DNA of 64,000 bases from Heterocephalus glaber (lineage: Eukaryota; Chordata; Mammalia; Rodentia; Bathyergidae), in NCBI RefSeq assembly GCF_000247695.1, contig NW_004624865.1, forward strand, positions 4,488,059 to 4,552,058. Direction: 5' to 3'. Under the pieces are notes generated by a model that saw only the letters and a list, made by a program, of their open reading frames with translations, was not told the DNA's origin and did no database searches. The position numbers were made by a program, and so were the translations under genes. Below are positions 11,853-24,365 of this stretch, one piece after another. Within the stretch, counting starts at the first letter, position 1, and each line of letters begins with the position of its first letter.

Positions 11853-13534
11853 AGCAAATGTGAAGAAAGGGTAAGTAGAGCTTTGGGAAGCTGGAGAGGG
11901 TCAGATGGCAAAGGATGGCAAATGCTAGCTTCCTGGCTTTTGGAAGCTATTTAATATTTTGAGGAGGGCATGAAACGTACAGATTTCTACTTCAAGAAGA
12001 TTGACCACTCACCAATGGAGTGGAGATGGACTGGAGCAGAGGGAGATTAGAGGGAGGAAAACTTCACAAGGAAGAAGTGAGGCGAATCTGAAACACATAA
12101 TGGAGGGAGGGTTGTGCTGCTCTGAGTGCAGTGAGCACTGTCCAGGAAGGACCCGGTAAGGGTACAGGACGCAGAGAGGGATTCTGCACCAGGCGAGGCA
12201 CCGTAGAATGGCTCGTGTACTGATAAAGAGGTGGAGAGTGCCTCACCCAGCTCCGACTCTGATGTTACCGGCATGCAGGCTGAGCATGAGTTACACAACA
12301 GGAGTTTTTATCTTTGGGTATATATAGTAGGCTTAGGTTCTAGAAAATAAGTTTTTACCTTTAAGGAAGATAATAAAAATTTCCTTAACTTTAAGGTGTG
12401 TGTGACTGCTAAACTTTTAATCTTTTGTCTTATGCGGAGGGGTTTTAGGGTACCTCCAAATAGATGTATTTTTATTTATAATATGTGTACAGCTGTCACT
12501 GTATTAAAATATTATGAACATTGCACAATAACCATTAAAATAGCAGTTTTTGTTCTGTTTTTTTTTTTTTTTTTGTACCAGGGATCAAACTGGGGTCCTT
12601 ACACTTGCAAGGCAAGCGGCAGAACCACTGAGCTAAATCCCCAGCCCAAAATAGCAGTTTTTAAAGTGTCAGCTACATCTACAAATACAGTATTTAAAAA
12701 AAAATCACATTGTATCAGTGGTACAAAAACTTTTCATAAAATGCAATATGCTTTATTTTTAAAATTTTGACAGCATTGTTGCAGTGATTTCAAGGTCAGA
12801 TTCGAGTTTCATGATTTTCCTTTTGAGGACTGTCATTGTTTAATTTCACAAAGATAAATAGATACAAATGGAGGAAGCATAGTGTATCTTTTCTTCACCA
12901 GGTTAGAAAATTATATTTAAAATATTTTAAAACATGATTGTGAAGGTTAACACTTTTCATAGGACAGTTATCAGTAAAATTAATGTATGACTAGAAACAC
13001 TTCCAGATATCCCTTTTCAAAATAATCCCCGTATAGCAATATTTTCTTTCAAAAATATTTTTTCTCACTATTTTTCTCTTATTTAGATAAAATCTATTAT
13101 TTTTCTCCCCAGAATATCTGCCAGCATACTATTAATAGTTACCATAGGAAAGGCCAGAAAATTTGGAGCAATTTATCTTTTTGTAAAAGAAAAATATGTA
13201 ATTAATCTGTAAATTCAGTGTTTTAAAAATTCATTGTGGCAGGTTAGCCAGAAAACATTTGTATAAAACTGCAAGTTTTATGGTCATTTTTATCTCATTA
13301 CATAGGCTTGAAAATATTTTGTTAGGCTTCAACAGTTTTTTTTTATTTGTATGTTACAGGGTTGAGATGATGTAGCACTGTTTGCTCTTTAAAAATTTGA
13401 TTTCTTACTTGTGAAAGCTTTTCCTATGAATGAGGCATGAGTGGTACTATGTTGCATAGTTCAGAGACAGTTTTTTATTTCAGCCAAAGCTCCTATCAAT
13501 GGTGACTGTTAGAAAGAGTTTCCTTAAAATATTG
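11853..13534. other. Unique intron 1 with one ID
   Basis: A/T-rich from 12300 onward. Apart from the ID at 12552 I see nothing assignable. Confidence 0.5.
12552..12647 (-). mobile_element. ID-type SINE
   Basis: Full antisense copy. Perfect 15-bp duplications AAAATAGCAGTTTTT at 12537-12551 and 12648-12662. Confidence 0.94.
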
Positions 13535-13662
13535 CTACCAAAGGGGAGGGAAAAGGGATGACAAAAGAATGTGTGTTATATACATACACCACCTCCCCAC
13601 AAGGAATGTAATTATTATGTACTGCAGGCATGAACTAATAAAAAATAAAAACTGGAAAAAAG
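13535..13662 (+). mobile_element. L1 3' UTR tail, sense, type B
   Basis: Ends in TGAACTAATAAAAAATAAAA after ATGTAATTATTATGTACTGC, like 37770-37905 and 54285-54410. Only the last about 125 bp of the element is present. Confidence 0.65.
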
Positions 13663-13696
13663 AAAAACAAAATATTGTTATTGAAGAATAATTCAC

Positions 13697-13880
13697 AGCC
13701 ATGTGTGGTGGTGCACACCTATAATCCTAGCTACTGGGAAGGCGGAGGCAGGAGGACTCACAAGTTTGATCCCAACTTGGGCAATTTAGGAAGACCTTGT
13801 CTGAAAATTAAAAATAAAAAATAGGCTGGAGATGTAGCGCAGTGCTCCCTGGGTTTAATCTTTTGTTCTGAAAAAATAAA
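13697..13880 (+). mobile_element. B1+ID composite SINE
   Basis: A B1 body (AGCCATGTGTGGTGGTGCAC) is followed after an A-rich linker by a degraded ID half (GGCTGGAGATGTAGCGCAG), as in the B1-dID/MEN composites of non-murid rodents. Confidence 0.8.
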
Positions 13881-14149
13881 TTTCTATTGAGAATTTCTTC
13901 AACTATTTCTTAATTGTGATAGTATCCAACATATATTTAAATTGATCAGGTTAGAAAATGTGTGTACTTTCAATTGTATAGTAAATCTCTCTTATTGCAT
14001 AATGTATTTTGTTACTCATTTCTTCAACTTTTCAATTATTTTTCCTGTATGCCTTCAAACAGCATTTGCTGTCAAGAAAATATACCATTTTCACCATATT
14101 GTTTTTGATATATTTCAGTCATTAAAAACAAAACAAAACAGAAGAACCT

Positions 14150-14232
14150 ATTTTTTTTTTGTACCGGGGATCGATCTCGGGACCTTGCGCTTGCGAGGCA
14201 TGAGGTGGAACCACTGAGCTAAATCCCTGGCC
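14150..14232 (-). mobile_element. ID-type SINE
   Basis: Antisense copy with a T10 tail and flanking AAGAACCT copies. Confidence 0.9.
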
Positions 14233-14478
14233 AAGAACCTGTGTTTCCTATGGGCCTACATAGCAAGTCCTTTTCTCAAAGACCAGGGGTAGTGGTGGTG
14301 GTGGTGTCTTGATGTTAAAGGAGCAAAGCAAAACAAAAAAGCTAAAATATAAAAGAGGTTGAAAATGTTTATTATTCAATTTAATGAAAATTACTGAAGT
14401 ACTTGTTGGAATTCAGGACATTGAACGTTATTTGAGAAAATATAGAGACTTGGCATGATCTGTTGACTAGGTTTTTAC

Positions 14479-14569
14479 TTTTTTTATTTTTTATTTTTGT
14501 ACAGGGATTGAATTCAGGACCTTGTGTTTGTGAGTCAGGAGCAGTGCCACTGAGCTAAATCCCCGGCCC
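14479..14569 (-). mobile_element. ID-type SINE, older variant
   Basis: Antisense copy with mixed A/T tail and diverged body (GCAGTGCCACTGAGC). Flanking CTAGGTTTT copies. Confidence 0.88.
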
Positions 14570-15044
14570 TCGCTAGGTTTTAAATGTTTTGCTAATTGTG
14601 GTGGCTTTAGTTTTGTTCAGCTCTGATCTGAAATATGAATTGTTGAAAAGCTTTGTGTTCTACAGAAGTCATGTACCATAATTAATAGGTCTCATGGGGG
14701 AAAAACAGGATCAGATCAGACTGTACAGAAACCTAGATGACTTTTAACCACCAGAGTAACAACAGTAGTAGGATTTCAGATACAAGTACAAGCACAGTTA
14801 AGTCTGTGTTGGCATTTGAACCCAGTACCATGGACTTGATGATGTCTACAGCCCCAATTAAACCCTGAGGCTTGCACTTCTATCGTTGAATTCTGGGCCC
14901 GGGGAGGTTTTCATTCCCACACATTCCTTGAGTTACTTTCCCCTTGTCTTCTGAGCAGAGGACCACTCAGTGTCTTCTCGGCCTCTGAACCTGCACTGCT
15001 GTCTCCATCTCCCTGATGGCTTGGTATCCTGGTCAGTATGGAGG

Positions 15045-15191
15045 GCTTTGTTTGTTTTTGAGACAGAGTCTTGCTGTGTAGTTCAGGCTGGCCTTGAATT
15101 CACTATGTAGCCTAGGCTTGCCTTAAACTCGCAGTGATCCTCCTGCCTCAGTCTCCTGAATGCTGGAATTACAGGTGTGCAGTACCCCACC
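15045..15191 (-). mobile_element. B1 SINE
   Basis: GAGACAGAGTCTTGCTGTGT to ACAGGTGTGCAGTACCCCAC. CAGTATGGAGG at 15034-15044 and 15192-15202. Confidence 0.9.
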
Positions 15192-15202
15192 CAGTATGGA
15201 GG

Positions 15203-15840
15203 TGTTTTTTTTTTTCCATTAGGTTTATTGGTACGTTTTAGGTATAGAATACAGTTACCTTCTTCGTTGGGATCTTGTACCTTTACATAGTGTATCTTAG
15301 TTCTTATTTTTTCCCCATTTCCCTGGCCTCCCTTCACCCCCTCCATCCTTCCCTGTTTACAGAGACTTTGTTTCCATTTTTCCCTTTTCTCATATTTTTT
15401 CTTTTCCCTACCCTTCCCACTTCCCCTACTCCTTTAGACCTTTACTTCCTATTTCACATTATCAGTTCTACCATTTGAACCTTATTTACACTTATTTTTC
15501 ACACCAGAGAAACTATTCAGTATTTACACGTGTGTCTTTTTTATTTCACTTAGGAGTATGGCCTCAATGCGTATCCATTTAGCTATAAATGTCTCTAGCT
15601 TCTCGTTCTTTACGGCTGAGTAGTACTCCATTTTATAATAAAACCACACCTTCTTTATCCAGTTTCCAGTTGATGGGCACTTGGGCTGTTTCCAAGATTT
15701 AGCTATTACAAACTGTGCTGCTATAAACATGGGTGCACATATATCGCTGTGGTACGTTCTTTTAATTCTTTTGGGAAGATACCCAGCAGGGGAATAGCTG
15801 GGTCAAATGGGACCTCTAGTCCTAGTTTTTTGAGGTATCT
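15203..15840 (-). mobile_element. 5'-truncated L1, type A 3' UTR plus ORF2 end
   Basis: A single type A polypurine 3' UTR module (15203-15500), then the ORF2p C-terminus on the minus strand (MFIAAQFVIAKSWKQPKCPS at 15730 downward). It breaks off at 15840 and is flanked by copies of AGTATGGARG at 15193-15202 and 15841-15851. Confidence 0.87.
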
Positions 15841-15851
15841 AGTATGGAAGG

Positions 15852-17003
15852 TTTTTGAAGGCACTGTCTGTGCTCTAGGAAAGTACTTCTGTAGGACTTT
15901 GGGCTTCTTCCTTAATGCCTTCCTATCTTATGATACTAAAGCTTTCTCATTAATTTGAGAAAAGTTGCCTGTCATTTAAATAGTGGACAGAAAGGACACA
16001 TATATAGAAGGTTTTTTTAAATTTTCGGATTTTTGAAAGTATTTACTTTTGAAAGATTCCTTGAAGTGTGTAGAATGACTGCTTTCTAGGGAAGAATGAG
16101 TTACACCTTGATCCTGTGGTGTCTGTTGAGAAGAATATTTTACTTTCTCACTGGGTCTGCGTACTTACAGGTGTAGTTAGAAGGAGAAAGGAAAAACCAA
16201 ACCACCACCACCACCACCACCACCAAAGTCCTGCTGAGACGTCTGTGCAGGTCCTCGTTACATGGCGGTTTTCTGGCCCGGAAGGAGCCGCCTGTGCTGC
16301 CTCTCCATTTCCTGCATCCTTTTTGCAGGCAGGCTTTTATGAGAACCAGATGTAAAGTGGCTGGCCTTGGCACTGAGCGTATGCTCAGTAAATTGTTGAC
16401 CTCCACTGCTCTGCTGCCCTATATTTTTACCTTTGGATTTTCAGGTGAAGTTGATTTGAAAGCTCTTGCTGTGCTTCAGTAGGTTCGTTGTTTAGATTTA
16501 ACTAACCTTTGGGAAAATTAGGATTATGTTGTGGGCATAATGATACAATGTTGGAATGTGTCCATTGACTTTTTTGTGAAAAATTTTAGTTTCTGTAGTT
16601 TTTAAGTGTAACGAGCTATTTTTCAAATTCTAGTAGTAGGGAGTACTTTTGTGTTTGAAATTCCTTCAGTTCTATCTCAGATACCTAAGCAGGGCCATGG
16701 TCCACTTCTCCTTTGTAACTGCTGACTTGTTAAAAGTCGTAAGGAGCACCTTTACCTGGAAGGTGGGGCCAGGGTACACAGGGTGTACCCCCATCTTCCT
16801 GGTGCTCTGAACACTAGTAAGGATTTATGTTTTGGAGGGTAACTCTAATAGAAAATCCACATTGAATTTAGGAGACTCGAGGATGAGTTTCTTACTTTTT
16901 GTCTCATGCTTCTCCAAGTAAGGAGATAGTATATTGGATAAAGTATGTGAAGATCCCTAAGCACAATGAGTGATGGGAGACAGATTTTAAAATGTTTTCC
17001 TAG
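15852..17003. other. Unique intron 1
   Basis: Contains the ACC microsatellite at 16195 and otherwise ordinary intron sequence. Confidence 0.5.
16195..16226. repeat. (ACC)n microsatellite
   Basis: Eight to nine ACC units after AAACCAA. In one frame it would read poly-His, in the reverse poly-Val; neither frame is a gene. Confidence 0.95.
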
Positions 17004-17125
17004 AGCCAGTGTGGTGGCCCACACCTATATTCCCAGCACTCAGGAGGCTGAGGCAGGACTGTGAGTTCGAGGCTAGCGTGGGCTACATAGACAGACCCTG
17101 TCTCAAAAGAACAAAAACAAAACAA
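17004..17125 (+). mobile_element. B1 SINE, sense
   Basis: AGCCAGTGTGGTGGCCCACA to GACCCTGTCTCAAAAG, with an A-rich tail. Confidence 0.88.
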
Positions 17126-17440
17126 TTTTTTTTGTTCATTTGGTCTGCGATGTTTTTATCCTGTGAATCAGCTCATTGTTATCGAGTATATCCAAAACAT
17201 TCTTTATTGATAAATAATACTTCTGTATATACATACAGAAAAGCAGCAACTTGATGGGTTTTTGCAGTCTAAATGCCGATGTAATCTGCATCCAGTCCCG
17301 ACATGTACCCCCACGGTGCTGACCCAGTCACCACCCCACCCACGTTTTTAAAAGTTTATATGACTTTTCTATATATGTTTTTAAAAGAATTGTAAGGAAA
17401 TCACATTTGTTTTTAATCATTAAGCTGTATTTGAATATTA

Positions 17441-17535
17441 TTTTTTGTTTGTTTTGGGGGGTTTACAGGGGCTCGAACTTGGGACCTTGCACTTGCGAGG
17501 CAGGCGGCAGAACCACTGAGCTAAGTCCCTGGCCC
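17441..17535 (-). mobile_element. ID-type SINE
   Basis: Antisense copy with a T/G-rich tail. TGAATATTA occurs on both flanks. Confidence 0.9.
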
Positions 17536-17678
17536 ATGAATATTACTAATAAGTAAAAAATGGCATATACCAAACATATCCTTATTGGGAACTTTAAAAA
17601 GAACTTCAGCAATTCTAATTTTATCTGGCCATTAGTTTCTCAGTTGAATATCATTGTTATGTTAAGAATAGGGTTCCT

Positions 17679-17768
17679 GGGCCAGGGATTTAGCTCAGTG
17701 GTTCCACTGCCTGCCTCGCAAGCACGAGGACCCGAGTTTGATCCCTGGTACCAAAAAAAAAAAAAAAA
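17679..17768 (+). mobile_element. ID-type SINE, sense
   Basis: Full copy with A/B boxes and an A18 tail. Duplications AGAATAGGGTTCC at 17665 and 17769. Confidence 0.94.
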
Positions 17769-18124
17769 GAATAGGGTTCCGACAGATGATAGATTTTTCT
17801 GACACTCTGTAGTGGAGAAATGCTTTAATTGCTGGTTTCCTACTTTACTCAATAGTTGTGAGTAAAAGAGTATGTTCCTTGAGCACAGAAACTTTCTGTT
17901 TATAGAGGAAAAGATGTAACTGTTGATTTATAGATCAAAGAAACAATGTTATGAATAATACTTTGATTCCTGTCTTGCCACTGACTTAATATTTTAGGAG
18001 AAAAGAGTTAGAACCTAATTAAAATATTAAAAGTACTAGTAATTACCTGATGTAGCACTGAACACAATATCAACCCTGTTTCTTTTTAACTATGCAGTTC
18101 TGGGAAATTGTTTCAGGTTCTGCA

Positions 18125-18240
18125 AGCTTAATTTCTGAAATTAAACGATGATCCTAGCACCTGCTTCCACAGTCCACTGGGAAAATTAACAGAAGTAATG
18201 TTACATAAAGTGTCTGGCACAGCTTCCATTGCAGGCACTT
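18125..18240 (+). repeat. Probable MIR3-type relic
   Basis: ATCCTAGCACCTGCTTCCAC then TAAAGTGTCTGGCACAG, as in mammal-wide MIR relics. Confidence 0.5.
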
Positions 18241-18814
18241 GAGTTTTTAGCAGCTGCTTTATTGTTATAGGAGCATTGTCTCCTTTCAGACTACTAACTT
18301 TGCATTTAGTTCTTCTAACTCCTCCCAGAGTGTTGATCAGATCAGTAACGTGATTCTTGGCACGCTCTTGTAAAATGAAGCGTGCTTTAGCTGGTGAGCC
18401 TCTCACTGCAGGGCAGGCTCTCAGGGCAGAGCCAGACTGGGCACTGCCAGCGCAACACCTGGCACTGGCCCTGAGTTAGAGATGTCGAGACCACCTTCAC
18501 AGTAACCAAGGCGTTTGAATGCAGAATCAAAATCAGTGGAAAAATCCGTGGTGAACAAAATATGAAAAGCAGAAATTTACATAAAAGCAGGATTAAGAGA
18601 GCCCTGCTGAGCCATGTTGTCATGTGAGGCCGAGGAAAAATTAGTAAGGCCAGTCCTGTCTCCTTGAGCCCAGTCAGAGCCCAGGGCAGCAGGAAAAGCT
18701 GACACCGGTATCGTGGCACCTGCCTTTTGCCCCAGGAAAGGACCTTTCTGCTTCATCCACCTCAGCCTATTCCAGGCTGTGCTTAACCTCCTGACAGGAG
18801 AACTGCTCATTACA

Positions 18815-18945
18815 ATGATTTTATAGGCTGTTATCTGTGCTTCGCAGATGAGTGCCCTAGAAATCAGGGGAAGTTATCGCCTAAGGTCACGCAGCCACTA
18901 AGTGGCAGAAGCAAGATGATATGGCTCGCGTTTCTTAATTACCAG
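18815..18945 (+). repeat. MIR SINE relic
   Basis: TTCGCAGATGAGTGCCC, AAGGTCACGCAGCCACTAAG and GGCAGAAGCAAGAT follow the MIR core. Confidence 0.7.
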
Positions 18946-19836
18946 ACTTGTTTTACTTCATTGTTTCTGTGTAGGACACATCTGTGTATCAAATTATTTC
19001 TTTCTACATTCACTTGACTTGCCATGTCCAGCATGCGCACCTAGATACAGGGATGCCAAAATGAGAGCGCTTATGAGGCCGCTCGGAAAGGGGGCTTCCA
19101 TCCAAGGTGGGGAGGGGTGAGAGAATTTGTGAATAAGGGCAAGGAGCAGGGAAGGCAGCTTTCTTTTTAAGCAACGTTTTAATACACTTATCCCTTTAAG
19201 TGTTGTGAATATGAATGTTACTCTATTGCCAATTAGTCCATTGATGTACCTTATTTTTACATGTCGGGGAGTGTTAGGAATTGACCTTTCTGTAGCCATA
19301 AGTTGCTAACTAAAGGTGGCTATGAGTAAACAGGAAGATGATCTTCTGGTTTGTTAATGAGCTGCTCACACTTAGCATTGAGTTAATCTGTATGACATGA
19401 AAAAAGTAAGACATTTTAACCCAACACTCCTATTTATATTCCTTGGTACTTTTTTTCATCTTCAAGAAAGTATTTTCTTGTTAGGTAATAAAAAATATTT
19501 TATTTTGTTAAAGGCAGAATAAATTTAGTTTTTCATTTAATTTGGCTGGTAGCTCTTAGACTAATGTACTTGCAGAGTGATACATTTATAAAGTAAACAT
19601 TAAAGATTTTATTCAGCTGATAGTGATAAATGATAGCAGGTCAGTTAATAGCATTTTAGAGTTTTCCAAAATAGACAATATGCTTTTTTTTTTTTGACAA
19701 ATTATTCAACTTTATCATATATAAGACTGCATGACTGTAATGCAAAGGGGGGTTTCTTTTTTCATTTAGGGTTACAATATACACAGCAAGTCCGGACTAG
19801 ATCTTACAATCTGAACACAGGTATTTAACCCTTTCC

Positions 19837-19925
19837 TTTTTTTTTTTTTTGGTACCGGGGCTTGAACTTGGGTCCTTGTGCTAGCAAGGTAGGTGGTGTA
19901 ACCACTGAGCTAAATCCCTGGCCCC
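19837..19925 (-). mobile_element. ID-type SINE
   Basis: Perfect 17-bp duplications GGTATTTAACCCTTTCC at 19820-19836 and 19926-19942. Confidence 0.94.
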
Positions 19926-20479
19926 GGTATTTAACCCTTTCCATGCACAAAAGCCCTGTAACCAAACTGTGTAGTAGAGCACCCAAAGCTTGGATTTTAT
20001 GATTTTCTAATGTAAATATCGGTTTAAAAACTGCTTTAGTTTTTTGCTGCTTGCTAAGATGTGGCAACCAGCACAGAAAAAATGACCTGACCCATATAGT
20101 GTCTTAACCTTATGTTCATGTTCCATATTCCTAAACAGCAGTAGCTACTGAATCCCATTTGATACTGCTGTACTCAAGATCATACCCTTTTATTCACTGT
20201 AAACCTTTTATGAACTACCAAGTTCAAAAAATCATCCACAGGCTTGACATTTAATTACAAAACAAATATGGATCTCTTGATTAACACAAAATTTTGTGGT
20301 TTATAGAAATGGTTATTTCCAAGTTTCCATTCACATTTACACAGTCTTAAGCATTCCTTTCATCACTGTTTACATATAAAAACCTGCTTTTTTTTCAGAA
20401 AAAATTGACCTAGCCAGCCACATGGAGTTGACCAATGAAAAGTAACATGGTGTCCTGCTGTTGTTTCGAACAGGGTTTT

Positions 20480-20566
20480 GTTTTTGTTTTTTTGGAACCG
20501 GGGATTGAACTCGGGTCCTTGCATTTGCGAGGCAGGCGCTGGAACCACTGAGCTAAATCCCTGGCC
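20480..20566 (-). mobile_element. ID-type SINE
   Basis: Antisense copy. Duplications TYGAACAGGGTTTT at 20466-20479 and 20567-20580. Confidence 0.93.
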
Positions 20567-21721
20567 TTGAACAGGGTTTTATTGGTAGAGGTAGATTACT
20601 GCTTCTTTTCTAGGCTTCTTTTGATCCTGGACAGGTAAATTATGCTATTTTCATTCTCTCAATTCAACTGCTTGAGACGATAATGCTTTTTAAAAATAGT
20701 GTGGAGTACACTTAAGATTGAGAGATGAATGAGCAGCATATAGATGGTGGCTTAGGAATTCATACAGATTGAACATCTCTGCTCTAAAAATCCAAAACTT
20801 TCTTGTTTGAAGTCAGATTTTTATAATTCCTTCAGTACTATCACGTCTTCATGAGGTTGTTTGTCTTCAAGATAGCACCTTTAAAAAGAACCCATGCCTA
20901 GCTCAGTTGCCCTGTCTGCCCAGAACTCTTTTATTTGGGTTTTATCTCCACTTGCATTATGGACATACTCCTGACAACTTCAGAACTCCTGGCATCTTAG
21001 ATCTAAATTTCTCCCGGCAATTTACCTTAGGAGCCACATGATCTGGATTCTAGATTGTTTATTAATCATTGATTTCCAATATTGAAAGTCAGTATTTCCA
21101 TACATATTTTACTCTTGAGAAAAACGTTACAACTCTCATTGTGCCTCTGTGATAGTAACATTTACTGCCATAGGAGTGTGGCCTGCCTCTCAGTTTAGCC
21201 ACTAAGAGTCTGAAACTTAAGCATTAGCATGCTGCCTAAAGTGGAAAATTTTGTACCTGACCTCATCGTGGTTTGCAGTCAAAACTCAGGCACAATAAAA
21301 AATATTGCCTAAAATTACCCTCAGGCCACACCTGTGAGGTGTAGTGAAGTTTTAAAGAATTTTGTGTTTAGATGTTGGTCCCATTTCGTTATGTATATGC
21401 ATATCCCAAAATCTGAAACTTCTGGGCCCATGAATTTCAAATAAGGGATACTCAACATGTATTGTGTTTGCTTCTGATGGATTTATTTTGGTTCTATTCT
21501 TTTTAGTTTTCTATTTGTATCTGGGTTTGTAGTAACAGGAAATATATGTGAAGGTAATTTGTTTCTTTGTGACTTAACCATACAGTAGATACCCAAAAAT
21601 GTTTCGTATGCTGTATAGCCAACTATGTATTTTCTTTTGTTGTCTCATCTTTAAACCTATGTATTGTTTAGTGTTCTATTGCAAGGATAACTTTATTAAA
21701 TTTAGGTTCAGTAATCTGGTT

Positions 21722-21815
21722 TTTTTATTTTGTTTTTTTTTGGTTCCGGGGATCAAACTCAGGTCCTTGTGATTGCACAGCAGGCGACGAAACCACTGAG
21801 CTAAATCCCCGGTCC
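21722..21815 (-). mobile_element. ID-type SINE, GCACAGCAGG subfamily
   Basis: Antisense copy with GATTGCACAGCAGGCGACG. AGGTTCAGTAATCTG lies on both sides. Confidence 0.93.
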
Positions 21816-21899
21816 AGGTTCAGTAATCTGTAAAGTATAAAAGCATTGTAAAAACCTGATTCTGTTAGGTGTCAACTCTTAGTTTGGAGAAGTTTTCTA

Positions 21900-22025
21900 A
21901 CCTCAGCTTCAGTTTCTATGGCTACTGCTGTGATGTGACAGTAGTAGTATCTAACGTACCTGTTACCGTGAGGGTTAGAATGTTTAGTTTATGTGCAGAG
22001 CTTTGCACAGTAATTAAGTAATTAA
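21900..22025 (+). repeat. Probable MIR-type relic
   Basis: TAACGTACCTGTTACCGTGA and GTGCAGAGCTTTGCACAG follow a MIR outline. Confidence 0.45.
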
Positions 22026-22556
22026 GAACATTCCTGTCATTAGTCTTAAGTGCTGGATTGACCTGTGTAATTTAGTTACAGGTTTTGGTAAATAGGCTAT
22101 AAAGTATAAGACACATAATTTATAGTCATATTGAATGCAGGTGTTATTGTGGTCTAAGATGTGAACTCACAGTAACATCTTAGAGAGGTTTTTTTAAAAA
22201 CAAAAATAGAGCAATTGAATTGAAACCTTAGTATTAAGAAGGCAGTGAACAGTGATTTGGAAGCAACAAATTTGTAACCTAAATAGTCCTTAGAGAAGTC
22301 ATTGATGCCCCCTGAGTAGCTGAATTCTCAGGCCTGGGTTGATGTGGCCGATGTGGTAGGCTGACTTTTTGGCCGTTCTCTCTTGCTCCCTTCTTTCCTT
22401 CTTGCTTCCAGAGCAGCAGAGCAGTTTTGACTTCCTTCCTACTTTACTGGTTGTTTCTTCTTAGTCCCTTCCTTTTCTCGGTCTTACTATTGATGTTTCC
22501 TGGGACGTGGACCTTGATACTTTTCTGTAGTCTTTGGTCACACCTTTGGTGATTTT

Positions 22557-22624
22557 GTTCTTAGTGGTGCTTGGGATTGAACCCGGGGCCTCCAAGCCTC
22601 CACTGCTGAGCTGTACACCCAGCC
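22557..22624 (-). mobile_element. Old ID-type SINE
   Basis: Diverged body (GGGATTGAACCCGGGGCC) between perfect 18-bp duplications CACACCTTTGGTGATTTT at 22539-22556 and 22625-22642. Confidence 0.85.
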
Positions 22625-22822
22625 CACACCTTTGGTGATTTTATCCAGTTTTGTAGCTTTAAATGCCACCTATATGCTGGCAACTCGTATACTTATAAAC
22701 ATTTCAGCTAAATGATAATTTGTCCTGAATTTAGAAGTAGTGTATTGTGAAAAGGAAATTAAGTCAAATACTTTATTCCTTCCTGACAGCAGAAGTGTAA
22801 AAGTTTCTCTGTTCTGGAGAAG

Positions 22823-23263
22823 TTAAAAAAATAAATATACTCCATATTGTATTGGAGAAGTTGAGTATTGGTTTGTACTTTTTTTTTTTAAATCAAAGTT
22901 GGAAAACGCTTTTTCCTCTCCGCCTTCCTCCGCTTTTGGACTACTTGTGAAGTGGGTTCCACCATGAACATAACTCCTGTCCTTGCCCCGTAACGTTGGA
23001 GGTGGAGGAGCTCTGGTGTCTGAGCAAGCTGGGGTGGGTTTAACCCCGTGTGTGACTGAAAGCTGTGTCTGAGCCACCTTGTTAGGCTCTGTGGTATAAA
23101 GCTTGGGTAGTTCTCTTTTTGTTTTGTTTTTGAGCTGAGGTTGTTTGAACCCAGATACGGGCTGTCCCATATCTGGTTTTGGTGGCTCGCCTGGCGAAGA
23201 CCTTTGCATTCTGCCTGATCTTGCTGATTTTCGGCTGGAAGCTGCACTGGGAAGGAAGGTCAC
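22823..23263 (-). other. Unassigned minus-strand open region, possible retrocopy relic
   Basis: A 146-codon frame opens at 23263 (MTFLPSAASSRKSARSGRMQ) and is overlapped by a 119-codon frame. The stretch is GC-richer than its flanks and runs into an A11 on the minus strand (22880-22890). I do not recognise the protein and could not find matching direct repeats. A decayed processed pseudogene is possible; chance is also possible. Confidence 0.3.
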
Positions 23264-23423
23264 AGACCCGGCCCTTCCCCAGGGCCTGATCGAGTGACTC
23301 TCAGCGTTTACTTCATAGGCTAAAACATGGGACCTGAAAACAAGCCAATGTTCAGCTCTTAAAAAGTGAAATTGAATAGCATATATTCCAGTTATGAAAC
23401 TTCATAAAGCCTCAATTAAGTTT

Positions 23424-23529
23424 ATTTGTTTTTGTGGGTTTGTTTTTTTTTTGACAGTACTGGGGATCAAACTCAGTACCTTGTGCTTGCATGGCAGGCA
23501 TGGTGCCACTGAGCTAAATCCCTGGCCCC
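23424..23529 (-). mobile_element. ID-type SINE, older variant
   Basis: Duplications AAGCCTCAATTAAGTTT at 23407-23423 and 23530-23546. Body has GGCATGGTGCCACTG. Confidence 0.93.
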
Positions 23530-24132
23530 AAGCCTCAATTAAGTTTTTAATTTCATACATTATTACATTGTTATTCTGATAAAAAATTATTAGATCAGAG
23601 TACCATACAGTCACTAAAATGTATACTACATACATAATAAACAATTGAAATAGAGTTTGATCTTTAAGAAATGATTTGAAAAACAACATGAGCAATTTGC
23701 TCAAACATTCCAACTGTTGAAAAAGTTCTCTGGCTTTACACTGGTGAGGTATATTATAGGGAAATATTTGTAAACTATTTTCGGATTTTTTTCTTGATTA
23801 TTTACTCCTCCAAAAAGATAACCCTATCTTTTTGATAATCCTCTTTCAGTGAGGGTATGGGGGAAGTAAGGGTTCAGTCTTTTTATCAACAGTAAGCTTC
23901 AAAGAAACCTTTCTTTTGTTTTCATTGTGTGTAAATGAAGATTTTAAGACAGTTATTTTTATCTTTTTAGTATGAATTATTGTTTGCAAAATCTCTGATG
24001 AAGATTTATTCTTGCAGTGGAAGGTTTTACCTTGTTAAATATTTTCTTCCTGTCAAGGTTAGGAGAAGTATAGAAGAATGCTTTCCAAATGAAGACACCT
24101 GTCTTTGATTTGAAATCATACTGGAATACAAC

Positions 24133-24216
24133 TTTTTTTTTTGGTACCAGGGATCAAACTTGGAACCTTGCGCTTGTGAGGCAGGCAGCGGAATCTCTGA
24201 GCTAAATCCCTGGCCC
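24133..24216 (-). mobile_element. ID-type SINE
   Basis: Antisense copy with a T10 tail, at the edge of an L1 3' UTR. Confidence 0.9.
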
Positions 24217-24365
24217 TTTCCCCGACTTTTTTTAGGTGCATGTCTGTAATACAGACTAATGGTATGTATTTTGGGGAATCGTACATGCATATAACATATC
24301 TTGATAATTTTCAATCTCTTTACTTCCCCCATGCCCTTTCCCATCTCTAAGATTATACCTTCTAC

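Larger units (their letters stand above)
18946..22538. other. Unique intron 1 with three IDs
   Basis: No gene seen. The IDs at 19837, 20480 and 21722 and one MIR-type relic are the only assigned elements. Confidence 0.5.

Noticed and set aside
16116..16355. A histidine-rich protein (poly-His run)
   Set aside because: The run is a CAC/ACC microsatellite. The surrounding frame has no homology or coding features.
17679..17768. A tRNA gene, because of clear A and B boxes
   Set aside because: It is one of about fifty ID-type SINEs with an A tail and target-site duplications; no complete tRNA fold is encoded.
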